The position numbers were made by a program, and so were the translations under genes. 64,000 nt of DNA from Oribacterium sp. P6A1 (GTDB taxonomy: Bacteria; Bacillota; Clostridia; Lachnospirales; Lachnospiraceae). The notes beneath the pieces are model-generated. The model did no database searches, had not been told where the DNA came from, and worked only from the letters and a program-made list of their open reading frames with translations. Of the stretch, positions 51,900-60,792 are shown one piece after another. The first letter of the stretch is position 1. Each line of letters starts with the position of its first letter. The DNA is taken from assembly GCF_000702885.1 (NCBI RefSeq), contig NZ_JNKO01000005.1, forward strand, positions 1 to 64,000, read 5' to 3'.

Positions 51900-52274
51900 T
51901 TAGTTTTTGATATGCTGTATCAGGTTAACTGCAATTCCTGATTGGGATATCATTATCGCAGACTTCGAACTCTTCATATCCACAGTCTTATCTCCGTAGA
52001 AATTTTTGAATCCATGGTCTGTAAGCAGTTTGTAAGCCTCATCAAAATCATCTACATTCATGCGGATGGCAGTGACGTCCTGAGGGAGCTTCATGTCCGG
52101 AACAGAAATGTCAAGATAAAATCCGTTTGCATCCTTCATCCTGATACCTTCAACATTCAGATCACCTATTCCCTGCGGATTATGATGCTTCTCAAATCCC
52201 AAAGCCTCAAATACTTTTACTATGGAGTCTCCGTCGTTGGTAATAATCTGTGGATTAAAAGTTGTTATTTTCAT
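51900..52274 (-). CDS. Small VOC-family protein, paralogue 4
   Basis: 124 residues: MKITTFNPQIITNDGDSIVK, VFEALGFEKHHNPQG, GIRMKDANGFYLD, IRMNVDDFDEAYKLL, IMISQSGIAVNLIQHIKN. Same skeleton as the paralogues at 2825, 15603 and 16601, 36-49 kb away. Start at 52274 (AAAGGGG, 8 bases); the ATG two codons earlier is too close to that site. Shares the converging terminator at 51825-51866 with the LysR gene. Confidence 0.85.
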   Translation of the reverse strand: MKITTFNPQIITNDGDSIVKVFEALGFEKHHNPQGIGDLNVEGIRMKDANGFYLDISVPDMKLPQDVTAIRMNVDDFDEAYKLLTDHGFKNFYGDKTVDMKSSKSAIMISQSGIAVNLIQHIKN

Positions 52275-52393
52275 ATACATACCCCTTTCAAGGTTCAGTA
52301 GAACTTATTTTCGGGCTTTATTTATAATGCAATTAACACTATAAAAATCAGTCCTTTTAAGGATATCGACAGCTTTTAATCTGATATAACATG

Positions 52394-53224
52394 TTATTCC
52401 ATCAGATTACTTTCAAATTGACTTTTTTTCTCTTCTCCGTAGTCCTCATAAGAAAGCTTCAGGAACTTATCAAGAGCTGTTGTACGGAATTCTGCCCAGC
52501 TCTCGGCCTCATGCTTTACAAGTATGGGGTAGAACAGAACTTCATTTTCTTCTGCGGCCTTTCTGTCTCCCGGAGCGTCTCCCACCATCAGTATATGATC
52601 CTTTTCATATCCCTTTTCAGATATCATCTTAATGCAGGCGCTTTTACTGCCCACCTCCTGAGTACATATCACATCCACCATTTCAAGAAGTCCGAATCTT
52701 TCCCATTCCTTCCTTACAGCTTCAGGATTGGCACTGGAAACTACAGCGATGTCAGCAGATTCATGGATAAGTGAAAATGCTTCCTTCACTCCTTCAAAAG
52801 GCTTTATCTCCTCCTGAGGAAGCTTTTCTATTTCTTCATTGACACTCCGGCTCCAGTTGAGAGCCTTTTCGAAAACAGGTGATGTTCCGATCTTCGACAC
52901 TAAAGAGGAATTACTTAATTCAGGAGCTGTTTCACTCCATACACGCAGTTCTTCTACACCATCGATCTTCCTGTATTTCTCATTTATCTCTGAAAGAGCC
53001 ATGCTGAGCCCCTTGAATCTGTTGATCCCGCGGGTGAGGGAATAGAGATTTATCTCATTCCATCTCTCAAGTATTTTCTGCTCCCACTCTGAAAGCTCCC
53101 ATTCCTTCACCATGCATGGACCAAAGCATCTTATATGCTTGATATTCATAGTGTCCATGGCACATCCATCTGAATCTATACACACTATATGATTGTGTTT
53201 TTTCTTAAAATCCAAAACAGACAT
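52394..53224 (-). CDS. HAD-family hydrolase
   Basis: 276 residues. Motif I VCIDSDGCAMDT (DxD with both Asp), motif II VVSSANPEAV (Ser), motif III Lys in the SKSACIKMIS region, motif IV MVGDAPGDRKAAE. A large helical cap at ~20-150 is of the PGP/sucrose-phosphatase-like type. It probably removes phosphate from a small molecule. Follows the GH3 gene with a 106-base gap and could be the last gene of the glucuronide transcript; AAAGGAG site. Confidence 0.8.
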   Translation of the reverse strand: MSVLDFKKKHNHIVCIDSDGCAMDTMNIKHIRCFGPCMVKEWELSEWEQKILERWNEINLYSLTRGINRFKGLSMALSEINEKYRKIDGVEELRVWSETAPELSNSSLVSKIGTSPVFEKALNWSRSVNEEIEKLPQEEIKPFEGVKEAFSLIHESADIAVVSSANPEAVRKEWERFGLLEMVDVICTQEVGSKSACIKMISEKGYEKDHILMVGDAPGDRKAAEENEVLFYPILVKHEAESWAEFRTTALDKFLKLSYEDYGEEKKSQFESNLME

Positions 53225-53330
53225 TAAAACTCCTTTTACATCACATTTTCTGTAAACAATGTCACTCTATGATAATCAGGACCCGTACATTTTCATGTAA
53301 CGGGCCCGGTATCATACTAAAATCTCTTTT

Positions 53331-55064
53331 TCAAAGTCTTGTATCCCATCTGTCACACCATACAAGGTCATTGTACCTGCCCTTGAACTCTGATTTACCT
53401 GTAAGCTTCTCGACCAGCTTACGGATGTACTCAGGAGTCGAGCCGTAAGCATTGACAAAGGTCTTCATCATAGGAACGTCATAGAGGTGATTGGTGTAGT
53501 TAAGGGAAACAGCCACTGTGGGTACCTCCCGTACGAACCATGGAATCTCATGGGAGTGTGAAACTGAATAGGTGAGCCTTGTGTTATTTTCCTTCGCATA
53601 GCCCTTCATGTCGATGACAAAAAGCACCAGATTCGTGTTTTTCTTGAACTCTTCCCTGCTTTCATGCTCCATCATCCTGAATTTGTTGAACTTAGAGGGA
53701 GATTCCATCTCATACTCGTAGTAGTCTTTGGGAGCAGTGACCTCGAAGCCAGCCTTTTCCAGTTCCTCAACAAGAAGTTTTTTAGCCGGATCAGCCCCGT
53801 CAACTGATGAAACAGGTGCGCTTTCGATAAAATAAAGGAGAACCCGCTTCTTCTTTTCAGGGTCCACAGGCAGTATCTTCTGGGTGTCCTTTACAAGTGT
53901 AATGCTTTCGTCCGCAGCCTGTTCGGCAAGCCTGTGGTGCTCTTCACAGCCTACTATCTTAAGATCTTCCCTATTCGGGAACACAAGCTCATCAAGACCG
54001 AGATGTGCCTTTAGTCCGAGGATCCTGTGAAGTGCATCGTCAAGTCTTTCCTCAGTGATGGTGCCGTCCTCTATACCCTCTCTTAGGTATGCTATATCCT
54101 CTTCATGATCGTTGAAGAAAAGTATCATGTCACAGCCTGCCGCCACAACTCCCTGCACCGCATGCTTTCTGTCCGCTGCTGAAGTAAGACCTGCCATATG
54201 AGTGGCATCGGTAACGATCAGTCCGTTAAATCCAAGCTGTCCTCTGAGAAGTCCCTGTAAAAGTTCGGGTGAAAGAGTTGCGGGAAGTATATCTTCATCC
54301 TTTATCTCCGGATTAAACTTCTTCGTATAAGCTCTTTGACAGATGTGACCAACCATGACACTTTGAAGTCCTGCATCGATGAGCTTCTTATATACTTTGC
54401 CGAAACTCCGGTTCCACTCTTCTGTAGACAAGTCATTGCAGCCCATGACAAGATGCTGGTCTCTTTCCTCACTTCCGTCTCCCGGGAAATGCTTAGCTGC
54501 ACAAGCCAGACCTGCCCTGTTCATTTCTTCCATATATGCAAGGGATCTTTCTGCAACAAGCTCAGGGTCATTCCCGAAAGCTCTTGTATTTACGATTGTG
54601 TTTCTCCAGTTGGACACCACATCGCATACAGGTGCAAATGTCCAGTTGCAGCCCACACTTCTTGCCTCCATGGCACCGACTCTCGCCATAGCTCTTACAG
54701 TATCGGAAGTTTTGCTCGCACCGCAGGCAGCACCTGTAGCTATGAATGTTCCTTCGGATACTGCTCCGTTTCCGCCTGCTTCACAGTTTGCTGCAATAAG
54801 AACCGGAATCTTGCTGTGCTCCTGAAAATACCTGTTCTGTTCGTATATTTCCTCAAGAGTTCCACCCTGCCAGCGAACTCCGCCTATGTGGTATTTATTA
54901 ATAAGCTTATCAAGAGTCTCAGGATCTCTTTGAAGTGTCAGATTGATGAAAAGCTGTCCTATCTTTTCATCAAGAGTCATGTTTTTTATTGTATCTTCCA
55001 CCCACTGGATCTTTTTTTCACTGAGGTAAAAGGGCTTTGCTTTAAGATCTACCATTTTTTTCAT
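53331..55064 (-). CDS. Glycoside hydrolase family 3 (beta-N-acetylhexosaminidase-like)
   Basis: About 577 residues. GH3 barrel: LFINLTLQRDPETL, IPVLIAANCEAGG, WTFAPVCDV, then the NagZ-type loop KHFPGDGSEERDQHLV (Asp/His dyad of the acid/base) and GLIVTDATHMAGL (nucleophile Asp). The second half from ~370 is a GH3 C-terminal-like alpha/beta domain. Likely removes a beta-linked hexosamine or related sugar from glycans. No signal peptide, so it acts inside the cell on imported material. ATG 55064 after GGAG. Part of the glucuronide locus. Confidence 0.85.
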   Translation of the reverse strand: MKKMVDLKAKPFYLSEKKIQWVEDTIKNMTLDEKIGQLFINLTLQRDPETLDKLINKYHIGGVRWQGGTLEEIYEQNRYFQEHSKIPVLIAANCEAGGNGAVSEGTFIATGAACGASKTSDTVRAMARVGAMEARSVGCNWTFAPVCDVVSNWRNTIVNTRAFGNDPELVAERSLAYMEEMNRAGLACAAKHFPGDGSEERDQHLVMGCNDLSTEEWNRSFGKVYKKLIDAGLQSVMVGHICQRAYTKKFNPEIKDEDILPATLSPELLQGLLRGQLGFNGLIVTDATHMAGLTSAADRKHAVQGVVAAGCDMILFFNDHEEDIAYLREGIEDGTITEERLDDALHRILGLKAHLGLDELVFPNREDLKIVGCEEHHRLAEQAADESITLVKDTQKILPVDPEKKKRVLLYFIESAPVSSVDGADPAKKLLVEELEKAGFEVTAPKDYYEYEMESPSKFNKFRMMEHESREEFKKNTNLVLFVIDMKGYAKENNTRLTYSVSHSHEIPWFVREVPTVAVSLNYTNHLYDVPMMKTFVNAYGSTPEYIRKLVEKLTGKSEFKGRYNDLVWCDRWDTRL

Positions 55065-55140
55065 CACACTCCGGTCTTATAACACAGATCGGAGGCTCCT
55101 TTCCTTTTTTATATTTTAAAGTCAACTATCTATATTCTTG

Positions 55141-55237
55141 ATTTTCGAAAGCTATAAAGGAAATAACCTTTGAAAATCCATACATCCGCAGGGACCCTTA
55201 TAGAAAACTGTCTTTATCAGTATTTCCTCAGGGTCCC
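55141..55237. promoter_or_regulatory. Two palindromes between GH2 and GH3
   Basis: GATTTTC/GAAAATC with inner AAAGG/CCTTT (55141-55178) and GGGACCCT (55191-55198)/AGGGTCCC (55230-55237). They lie after the GH2 stop and before the GH3 start; either processing/termination stems or operators for GH3. Confidence 0.45.
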
Positions 55238-55252
55238 AAAATGGCTATACAT

Positions 55253-57172
55253 TTATTTTGTCTTGTAATCGAAATCCGGAATCTTTGTCCATCTTTCTTT
55301 GAAGTAATGAGCTGCAAGCTTTGGCTTTCTGTCTCTTGTGAAAAGTCCCTTCTTGTTGCCCTGCACTCTCATGATGCTCTGACTTGTGGCAAAATCAGCA
55401 AAGTTCCATACCTGCTCTCCCACAACAAAGTCGAATTCATCAAACACAGCGTTGTTCATCTTGTAATACTCAAGCTGATACTCCTCTGTAAACATTACCG
55501 GAGTCGTATCATGGAATCCCATGACCGTATCCGCTCCATATTCTGTGAACATCAGTGGCTTTCCGGTCTTCGCCCACTCTGAAAGCTCATTTCTCAATGC
55601 TTTTTCCGAGCCTTCGAGATCAGGGCCACCGAAGTACCATCCGTAATATCTGTTCAGGCAGATAACGTCTGAGAGTTTTCCGGATATGTCTTTATCAGGG
55701 CCTCCCGCAAACTGTACACTTGTGAGTGTACATGGACGCTTCTCAGGATCAAGCTCCTTCGCCAGCTTAAACAGTGGCTCAAAGTATTCATATGCCCCTT
55801 CGGAATATGAATCCGGCTCATTTGCGATATTCCACATGACAACTGAGCAGTAGTTTTTGTCCCTTTTTATGAGATCACGGATCACATCCTTATGATGTTC
55901 AAATGTCTTTACACCATGCTCCTTGTCAAAGGTCTTTACCTTCTTCCCATGAAAGTTCGCACCGCCTCCGAAATCAAAGTTAATGCCTACCGCCGTTGTC
56001 TCATCGATGACAACCAGGCCTTCCCTGTCCGCAAGTCTCATCATTTCCTCACTGTAAGGATAATGACTGCAGCGGAAACTATTGGCCCCCTGCCACTTCA
56101 TAAGGGAAACATCCTTTACATACATGGGAATATTTATTCCTCTTCCTGCAGGGAAGGTGTCCTCATGCTTTCCATAGCCCTTGAAGTAGAAGGGCCTTCC
56201 GTTAATGAGGAATTTATCGCCCTTTACCTCAACACTTCTGAAGCCGTAAGGAAGACTGTAAACATCTTCTTTAAAGGTGACCTCTATATCATATAGATAA
56301 GCGTTAAGAGGCTGCCAGAGGTGTACATCCTTTATATCTATACTTCCCTTTGTGCCGAAGCTTTCAGCTACGAGCTTTCTTTTTTCGTCATAGATTCTTA
56401 CTGTACATTCCTCTTTGCTTGAAGATGTTTCACATTCAGACTTTTTTGTTTCTTCAGAATCTGAGTCCGGCATGGGTGATGTTACCGGGGCTTTAACATT
56501 TCCTTCTTCAGACTCCGTACATCTGACAGCTATCTCATATAGAAGACCTGCATCCTTCCCTTTTATCAGAGGCTTCAGAGTGATGTCATCGATGTAAGCC
56601 TTTGGGGTTGTATATATGCGGACAGGTCTTGTGAGTCCACAGTAATTGAAGAAATCAAAGTTCGGATTATTTATCTTCCGCTCACTCTTAAATGCATTTC
56701 CGACAGGTGAACCACCGCCCATCATACTGCTTTCCCCGCCTACAGGAAGAGTCGAATAGTCTATGATATTTGAAACAGCTATCGTTAAGAGATTGTCGCC
56801 GTCATGAAGCTCCTGACCGATCTCAACTTCAAAGGGGAGGAAACCGCCTTCATGTCTGCAAAGTTCTTTACCGTTCAGATAAACTATCCCGTGGTGTGTG
56901 ACGGCATCACATCTCAGCATAATCCTCTGGGTATCCCTGATGAGCTTCGGGACAGAGATGTTTCTCTGGTAAAATACCCATCCGTAATGATCTCTGAATG
57001 AAACGCCTTCCTTTAAATCATTGTAGGATGAAGGTACGGGCATGGTCATGGGATTTTCGAGAGGCCTTTCATACCACTTTTCAGTGAAGCCCTTTCCGTT
57101 ATCCAAAGCAAAATTCCATATACCCGAAAGGTCAACAACCATTCTTGATGATGTATTCACAGGATAAAGCAT
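55253..57172 (-). CDS. uidA: Beta-glucuronidase, GH2
   Basis: 639 residues, three-domain GH2. Jelly-roll RMVVDLSGIWNFALDNGKGF and HYGWVFYQRNISVP; sandwich with a Ser/Glu/Lys insertion (residues ~230-260: DSDSEETKKSECETSSSKEE) not seen in typical enzymes; barrel with acid/base Glu in WNIANEPDS (~450) and nucleophile in MFTEYGADT (~542). NKKGLFTRDRKPKLAAHYF has the Asn and Lys that read the glucuronate carboxyl, so glucuronidase rather than galactosidase is likely. No signal peptide. Between the symporter and GH3 genes on one strand. Confidence 0.9.
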   Translation of the reverse strand: MLYPVNTSSRMVVDLSGIWNFALDNGKGFTEKWYERPLENPMTMPVPSSYNDLKEGVSFRDHYGWVFYQRNISVPKLIRDTQRIMLRCDAVTHHGIVYLNGKELCRHEGGFLPFEVEIGQELHDGDNLLTIAVSNIIDYSTLPVGGESSMMGGGSPVGNAFKSERKINNPNFDFFNYCGLTRPVRIYTTPKAYIDDITLKPLIKGKDAGLLYEIAVRCTESEEGNVKAPVTSPMPDSDSEETKKSECETSSSKEECTVRIYDEKRKLVAESFGTKGSIDIKDVHLWQPLNAYLYDIEVTFKEDVYSLPYGFRSVEVKGDKFLINGRPFYFKGYGKHEDTFPAGRGINIPMYVKDVSLMKWQGANSFRCSHYPYSEEMMRLADREGLVVIDETTAVGINFDFGGGANFHGKKVKTFDKEHGVKTFEHHKDVIRDLIKRDKNYCSVVMWNIANEPDSYSEGAYEYFEPLFKLAKELDPEKRPCTLTSVQFAGGPDKDISGKLSDVICLNRYYGWYFGGPDLEGSEKALRNELSEWAKTGKPLMFTEYGADTVMGFHDTTPVMFTEEYQLEYYKMNNAVFDEFDFVVGEQVWNFADFATSQSIMRVQGNKKGLFTRDRKPKLAAHYFKERWTKIPDFDYKTK

Positions 57173-57313
57173 TTTTTCCTCCCTATATTGTAAAATGATA
57201 TTCCTTGATCATAATTTGATTTAAGTTTCATATCCGGTTCCTATTTCCCTTTTTAGACGAACCCATTTCGTTTTTGTTACTCAATGAAAGATTTTTATGT
57301 GAAGATTTTCTTC

Positions 57314-58789
57314 TCATGCAACATCTTTCTTTTCCGAGATGGTTTTTCTTATCTCAGCCATCTTTTCAGCAGAAAGAGGATAATATTTCATTGCAACTAT
57401 ATTGGCTATAAGTCCCAGGGAAACGAGACCATACATCAGAAATATACCTACGCCCTTCAGAGCCGGTGTATATGGTGTATCCACATCAGGCATCTGCGTA
57501 GTGAATCCGATGGCAGCAAGGCAGATACTTGCGATAAACGGAGCCAGTGAAGAAACCATTTTATCAATGAAACTGAAAAGTGTTCCCATAAGTCCCGGAA
57601 CGTAACGGCCTGAACGATAGGTTTCATAATCTGTACAGTCTGCGATCATCGGAATAACGATATTTGAACTTACCTGCTGGAAACCTCCTGTTATTACAGT
57701 CAGTGTAAAAAGTGATACTGTGAAGAAATTGAAACCGCTGAAGCCTTCATATCCCGGAAGATTAAGACTTGTAGGATCTCCTAATGCCCAAAGCAGCATC
57801 ATTAACACGTTTCCTATAAGTGCTATCCAGCTGCTGAGAACCATGGCTTTCTTCTGTCCGAATCTTGTGGCGATAACTCCCACTCCCAGGATAACGAAGA
57901 TAACATTACCGATGGTGGTATAAATCTGGAAACCACCGGAGAGAGCAAAGTTGCCTGCCACTATGGCATACATGATGAGAGTAACTGTTGAAGTCTTGGC
58001 TGCTGTTCCAAGTTTGTCAGTTGAAGCTGCGATAACAAGCATCTGTATTGCCTTATTGCTTTTGATGACATCAACATAATCCCTGAAGGTAATCTTCTGA
58101 ACCTCACCTGTACCGAAATACTCTCTTCTGTCCTTAGGCCAGATGGAGATGACTGCGATGGCTGTGAAAACCGCTGAAGTTACGGCAACTATAAGCCAGA
58201 ACTCATGGAACATGGCAATGTCTTTACCGAGGCCGTGGTACTTGGCCGCAAGATACGAAGAAACAAAAACCTGTCCTCCCGTGAAAAGGATCATGTTGTA
58301 AATTGCATCGAACACTGTGAAAAGGGGCCGCTGTTTAGGGTCATTGGTAACACAGGACTGTGCCGCTTTTGTTGTTACACACTGGAAGGTGTAACCGATA
58401 TAATAGATCGCATTTACAAGTATGAAAAAAAGGATTCTCGGGGCTCCCTCAGGAAGTGAAGGAGTCACATAGAACATAAGGAAACTTGCAAGGGCAAGAA
58501 TCAGATTTCCCATGATCATAAAGGGTCTGTTCTTACCGAACTTTCCGTCTGTTTTGTCAACGATATAGCCTATGATGGGATCAGTTACACCATCCCATAC
58601 ACGCATTATCATCGAAAAGCTTCCTGCCAGTACTACTCCCAGGCCTACCCATCCTGTGATGTAATAAGCTATGAAGTTCATAAGAAAAAGATAAAGGTTT
58701 GTTGCGGTGTTGTTCAGGGCATACCCTGCAATTCTCCAGGTTGGAACTCTGTGAATTCCGTTTCCGACATCATATTTACTGCTTCCCAT
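57314..58789 (-). CDS. GPH-family glycoside/glucuronide:cation symporter
   Basis: 491 residues, twelve helices. N-terminal ITGWVGLGVVLAGSFSMIMR, VWDGVTDPIIGYIVDKT (the GPH motif), RPFMIMGNL and a repeat of the MFS-type loop (PKDRREYFGTGEV). Ends with polar TISEKKDVA. GPH members include the E. coli glucuronide carrier and melibiose permease. First gene of the locus, divergent from the AraC gene, followed by GH2 and GH3. GGAGGACC before ATG. Same transcript is likely. Confidence 0.9.
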   Translation of the reverse strand: MGSSKYDVGNGIHRVPTWRIAGYALNNTATNLYLFLMNFIAYYITGWVGLGVVLAGSFSMIMRVWDGVTDPIIGYIVDKTDGKFGKNRPFMIMGNLILALASFLMFYVTPSLPEGAPRILFFILVNAIYYIGYTFQCVTTKAAQSCVTNDPKQRPLFTVFDAIYNMILFTGGQVFVSSYLAAKYHGLGKDIAMFHEFWLIVAVTSAVFTAIAVISIWPKDRREYFGTGEVQKITFRDYVDVIKSNKAIQMLVIAASTDKLGTAAKTSTVTLIMYAIVAGNFALSGGFQIYTTIGNVIFVILGVGVIATRFGQKKAMVLSSWIALIGNVLMMLLWALGDPTSLNLPGYEGFSGFNFFTVSLFTLTVITGGFQQVSSNIVIPMIADCTDYETYRSGRYVPGLMGTLFSFIDKMVSSLAPFIASICLAAIGFTTQMPDVDTPYTPALKGVGIFLMYGLVSLGLIANIVAMKYYPLSAEKMAEIRKTISEKKDVA

Positions 58790-59124
58790 TTCAGGTCCTC
58801 CAGATTAAAATACCCGGTATCTGATACCATATTCCGAATGGATTTCACAACTTATCAAATACCTTAGTTTTTATTGATTTCGTCCATGGTTATTTCTGAA
58901 TTATATGCCGGCAGGTTATCCAGATCCTTATCCATGACTCATATCTTTTTAATGAATTGTTTGAATTTCAAGTGTCTTCATGATAATCTGATGTCAGAAT
59001 TTGGACAATGACTATATTTTGTAATTATAGTATTATATTTGTCTCCGACATCTTAAAACAAATTTAGTACTATATCATCCAAATATAGAGCCTTATTTCA
59101 TACTTTTCCGGTTAGGAGAACTTT
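58790..59124. promoter_or_regulatory. Divergent control region of the glucuronide locus
   Basis: AT-rich, 335 bases. ACTATA-N9-TATAGT (59011-59031) is a possible regulator site, and TTTGGACAATG upstream of it partly mirrors TTTGTCTCC at 59038-59046. I cannot place the -35/-10 boxes with confidence. It should hold the symporter and AraC promoters. Confidence 0.4.
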
Positions 59125-60354
59125 ATGCAGAACCCATTTCTTGAATTCACAAAAAGTTATTTTGACAAAATCGGTATACCCGCTCATATAGTGGATATAC
59201 GGGAGCCCATTTCTCAGGAACTGGACCGCGGTCTCAGAAAGACCATTCTTCATCAGGACTTTTCCAAAAGTACACTTTTTGAGGATATAAGTAAAAACTT
59301 TTCACAGGACCATATCATTTATTACTTTGAAGATAACTACAGTTTAAGATATATTCTTCTGTCTGTTCCTGATCAGGAAATTCCTTTGGCCATGGTACTC
59401 GGCCCTTATATCGTAGAATCTCCCGGGATACAAAAAACCCAGGAAATCTGCAGGAAGCATAATATACCTCAGGGACTTTGGCCGTTTATAAATCAGTATT
59501 TCTCAGCCATCACCTATATCGACAACATCTCCATGCTTGAGAGCTATGTGGAGACCCTTGCAGAGACCATCTATGGCATAGGAAGCTTCAGGATAGAATA
59601 TTTAAGTCAGAGAAATCCGGAAAAAGAGTCCTTCCTTGATTCCGCCTCAAGCACTTCCAATGAAGATACCATGCAGCAGTTGGAATACCGGTACAATCTG
59701 GAAGAAAAAATAATGGACGCAATCGCAAGCGGAGATTTCGACAAAGCCATGCATTACAGTGCGGATAATGCATTTAACAGTGTAGACAACAGATCATCCA
59801 ATACGCTGAGAAGCAGAAAGAACAATCTTTTCGCCTTTAACACAGTTTGCAGGAAAGCTGCGGAACGAGGTAAAGTTCACCCCATTCACCTTGATGAAAT
59901 GTCACGAAGGATGGCTATAAAAATAGAAAATATGAAATCTCCGGCAGAAAACAAGGATGTTCATCGGGAGATTCTGAAAAAATACTGTCTTTTGGTGCAG
60001 CAGCAGTCCACTGCCGGCTACTCCCCTGTTATGCAGAAGATACTGAATCATATATCTCAAAAACTTTCAGACCCGGAACTTACGCTTCAGGAAACCGCAG
60101 AAGATCTTGGTCTTAACAAAAGCTATCTTGCATCACTTTTCAAGAAAGAAACAGGCAGTACATTTACAGGATTTGTGAACAAAAAAAGGGTGGAACGCGC
60201 CATATTCCTTCTCAATACAGCGGATTATTCTGTTCACACCATAGCTTCCATCTGTGGTATGAATGACATGACTTATTTCAATCGGATTTTCAAAAAGGAA
60301 AAAGGTATGACACCTACACAGTACAGGAATATGATACGGGGAGTAATACTATGA
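59125..60354 (+). CDS. AraC-family transcriptional regulator
   Basis: 409 residues. C-terminal AraC/XylS pair of HTHs: LQETAEDLGLNKSYLASLF, KKETGSTFTGFVNKKRVERA, then HTIASICGMNDMTYFNRIFK, KEKGMTPTQYRN. N-terminal ~290 residues have a sensor-like domain (FEDISKNFSQDHIIYYFED, VLGPYIVESPG) that I cannot name. Divergent from the symporter gene and so the probable activator of the glucuronide genes. AGGAGAACTT before the ATG. Confidence 0.9.
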   Translation: MQNPFLEFTKSYFDKIGIPAHIVDIREPISQELDRGLRKTILHQDFSKSTLFEDISKNFSQDHIIYYFEDNYSLRYILLSVPDQEIPLAMVLGPYIVESPGIQKTQEICRKHNIPQGLWPFINQYFSAITYIDNISMLESYVETLAETIYGIGSFRIEYLSQRNPEKESFLDSASSTSNEDTMQQLEYRYNLEEKIMDAIASGDFDKAMHYSADNAFNSVDNRSSNTLRSRKNNLFAFNTVCRKAAERGKVHPIHLDEMSRRMAIKIENMKSPAENKDVHREILKKYCLLVQQQSTAGYSPVMQKILNHISQKLSDPELTLQETAEDLGLNKSYLASLFKKETGSTFTGFVNKKRVERAIFLLNTADYSVHTIASICGMNDMTYFNRIFKKEKGMTPTQYRNMIRGVIL

Positions 60355-60359
60355 TATAA

Positions 60360-60419
60360 GTGTCATAAGTCTTCCTCCACTTGTGCTTGCACAAAAGTGG
60401 AGGATAGACTTCATGACAC
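60360..60419. repeat. Long 60-base hairpin after the AraC gene
   Basis: GTGTCATAAGTCTTCCTCCA is mirrored by TGGAGGATAGACTTCATGAC in 60360-60419, giving stems GTGTCAT/ATGACAC, AAGTCT/AGACTT, TCCTCCACTT/AAGTGGAGGA and an apical GTG/CAC. No T-run on either end, so not a simple terminator. Confidence 0.8.
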
Positions 60420-60421
60420 GC

Positions 60422-60653
60422 CCCACATGACTGGTGGCAGATTCCGTAGGAATCTGGCATATAGCACCAGCCCTTCGCGAAGCGAACTAAATGGGCTGGT
60501 GTTCTCAGAGAGCACGAAAGGACGATTTATCGGCCTGAGAGTGCGGAATGTGGGAGGGCGCTGATGATCCAGTGGATCATCGCTTAGCGCCGACCGAAGT
60601 GGAACGTAGACGCGAGAGCGCATAGCGCGAAGCGGTCCGATATCGACTTTTTC
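60422..60653. ncRNA. Candidate structured RNA, multibranched
   Basis: At least seven stems: CCCACAT/ATGTGGG (60422-60428 with 60548-60554) closing CAGATTCC/GGAATCTG (60438-60456), CACCAGCCC/GGGCTGGTG (60465-60501) and TCTCAG/CTGAGA (60503-60540); then GGCGCT/AGCGCC with inner ATGATCC/GGATCAT (60557-60591), GACCG/CGGTC (60592-60637) with CGCG/CGCG inside, and CTTTTTC. Clearly richer in G+C than its surroundings. A - strand ORF through it (60411-60623) is a by-product. Family unknown; strand undetermined. Confidence 0.6.
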
Positions 60654-60683
60654 ATTTAAAAAAGAAAACAGGCAATATTAAAA

Positions 60684-60720
60684 TGAGGTGACCCCAAAGT
60701 CTTAATTTCGGGTCACCTCA
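60684..60720 (-). terminator. Terminator after the HAD lipoprotein gene
   Basis: TGAGGTGACCC (60684-60694) pairs with GGGTCACCTCA (60710-60720); TTTTAAT follows on the - strand. Confidence 0.85.
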
Positions 60721-60792
60721 AATATTCCTACATTGCTTTTGGCAAATATAAATAATGTTTATGTCAAAAGTGGATTACTTATGATACTTATA

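Noticed and set aside
60411-60623. A 70-codon - strand ORF
   Set aside because: It runs through the stem-loop element, has no ribosome binding site and its sequence follows from the paired G+C-rich stems.
60422-60653. A retron or CRISPR-like element
   Set aside because: No reverse transcriptase nearby and no regularly spaced direct repeats; the structure is made of unlike stems.
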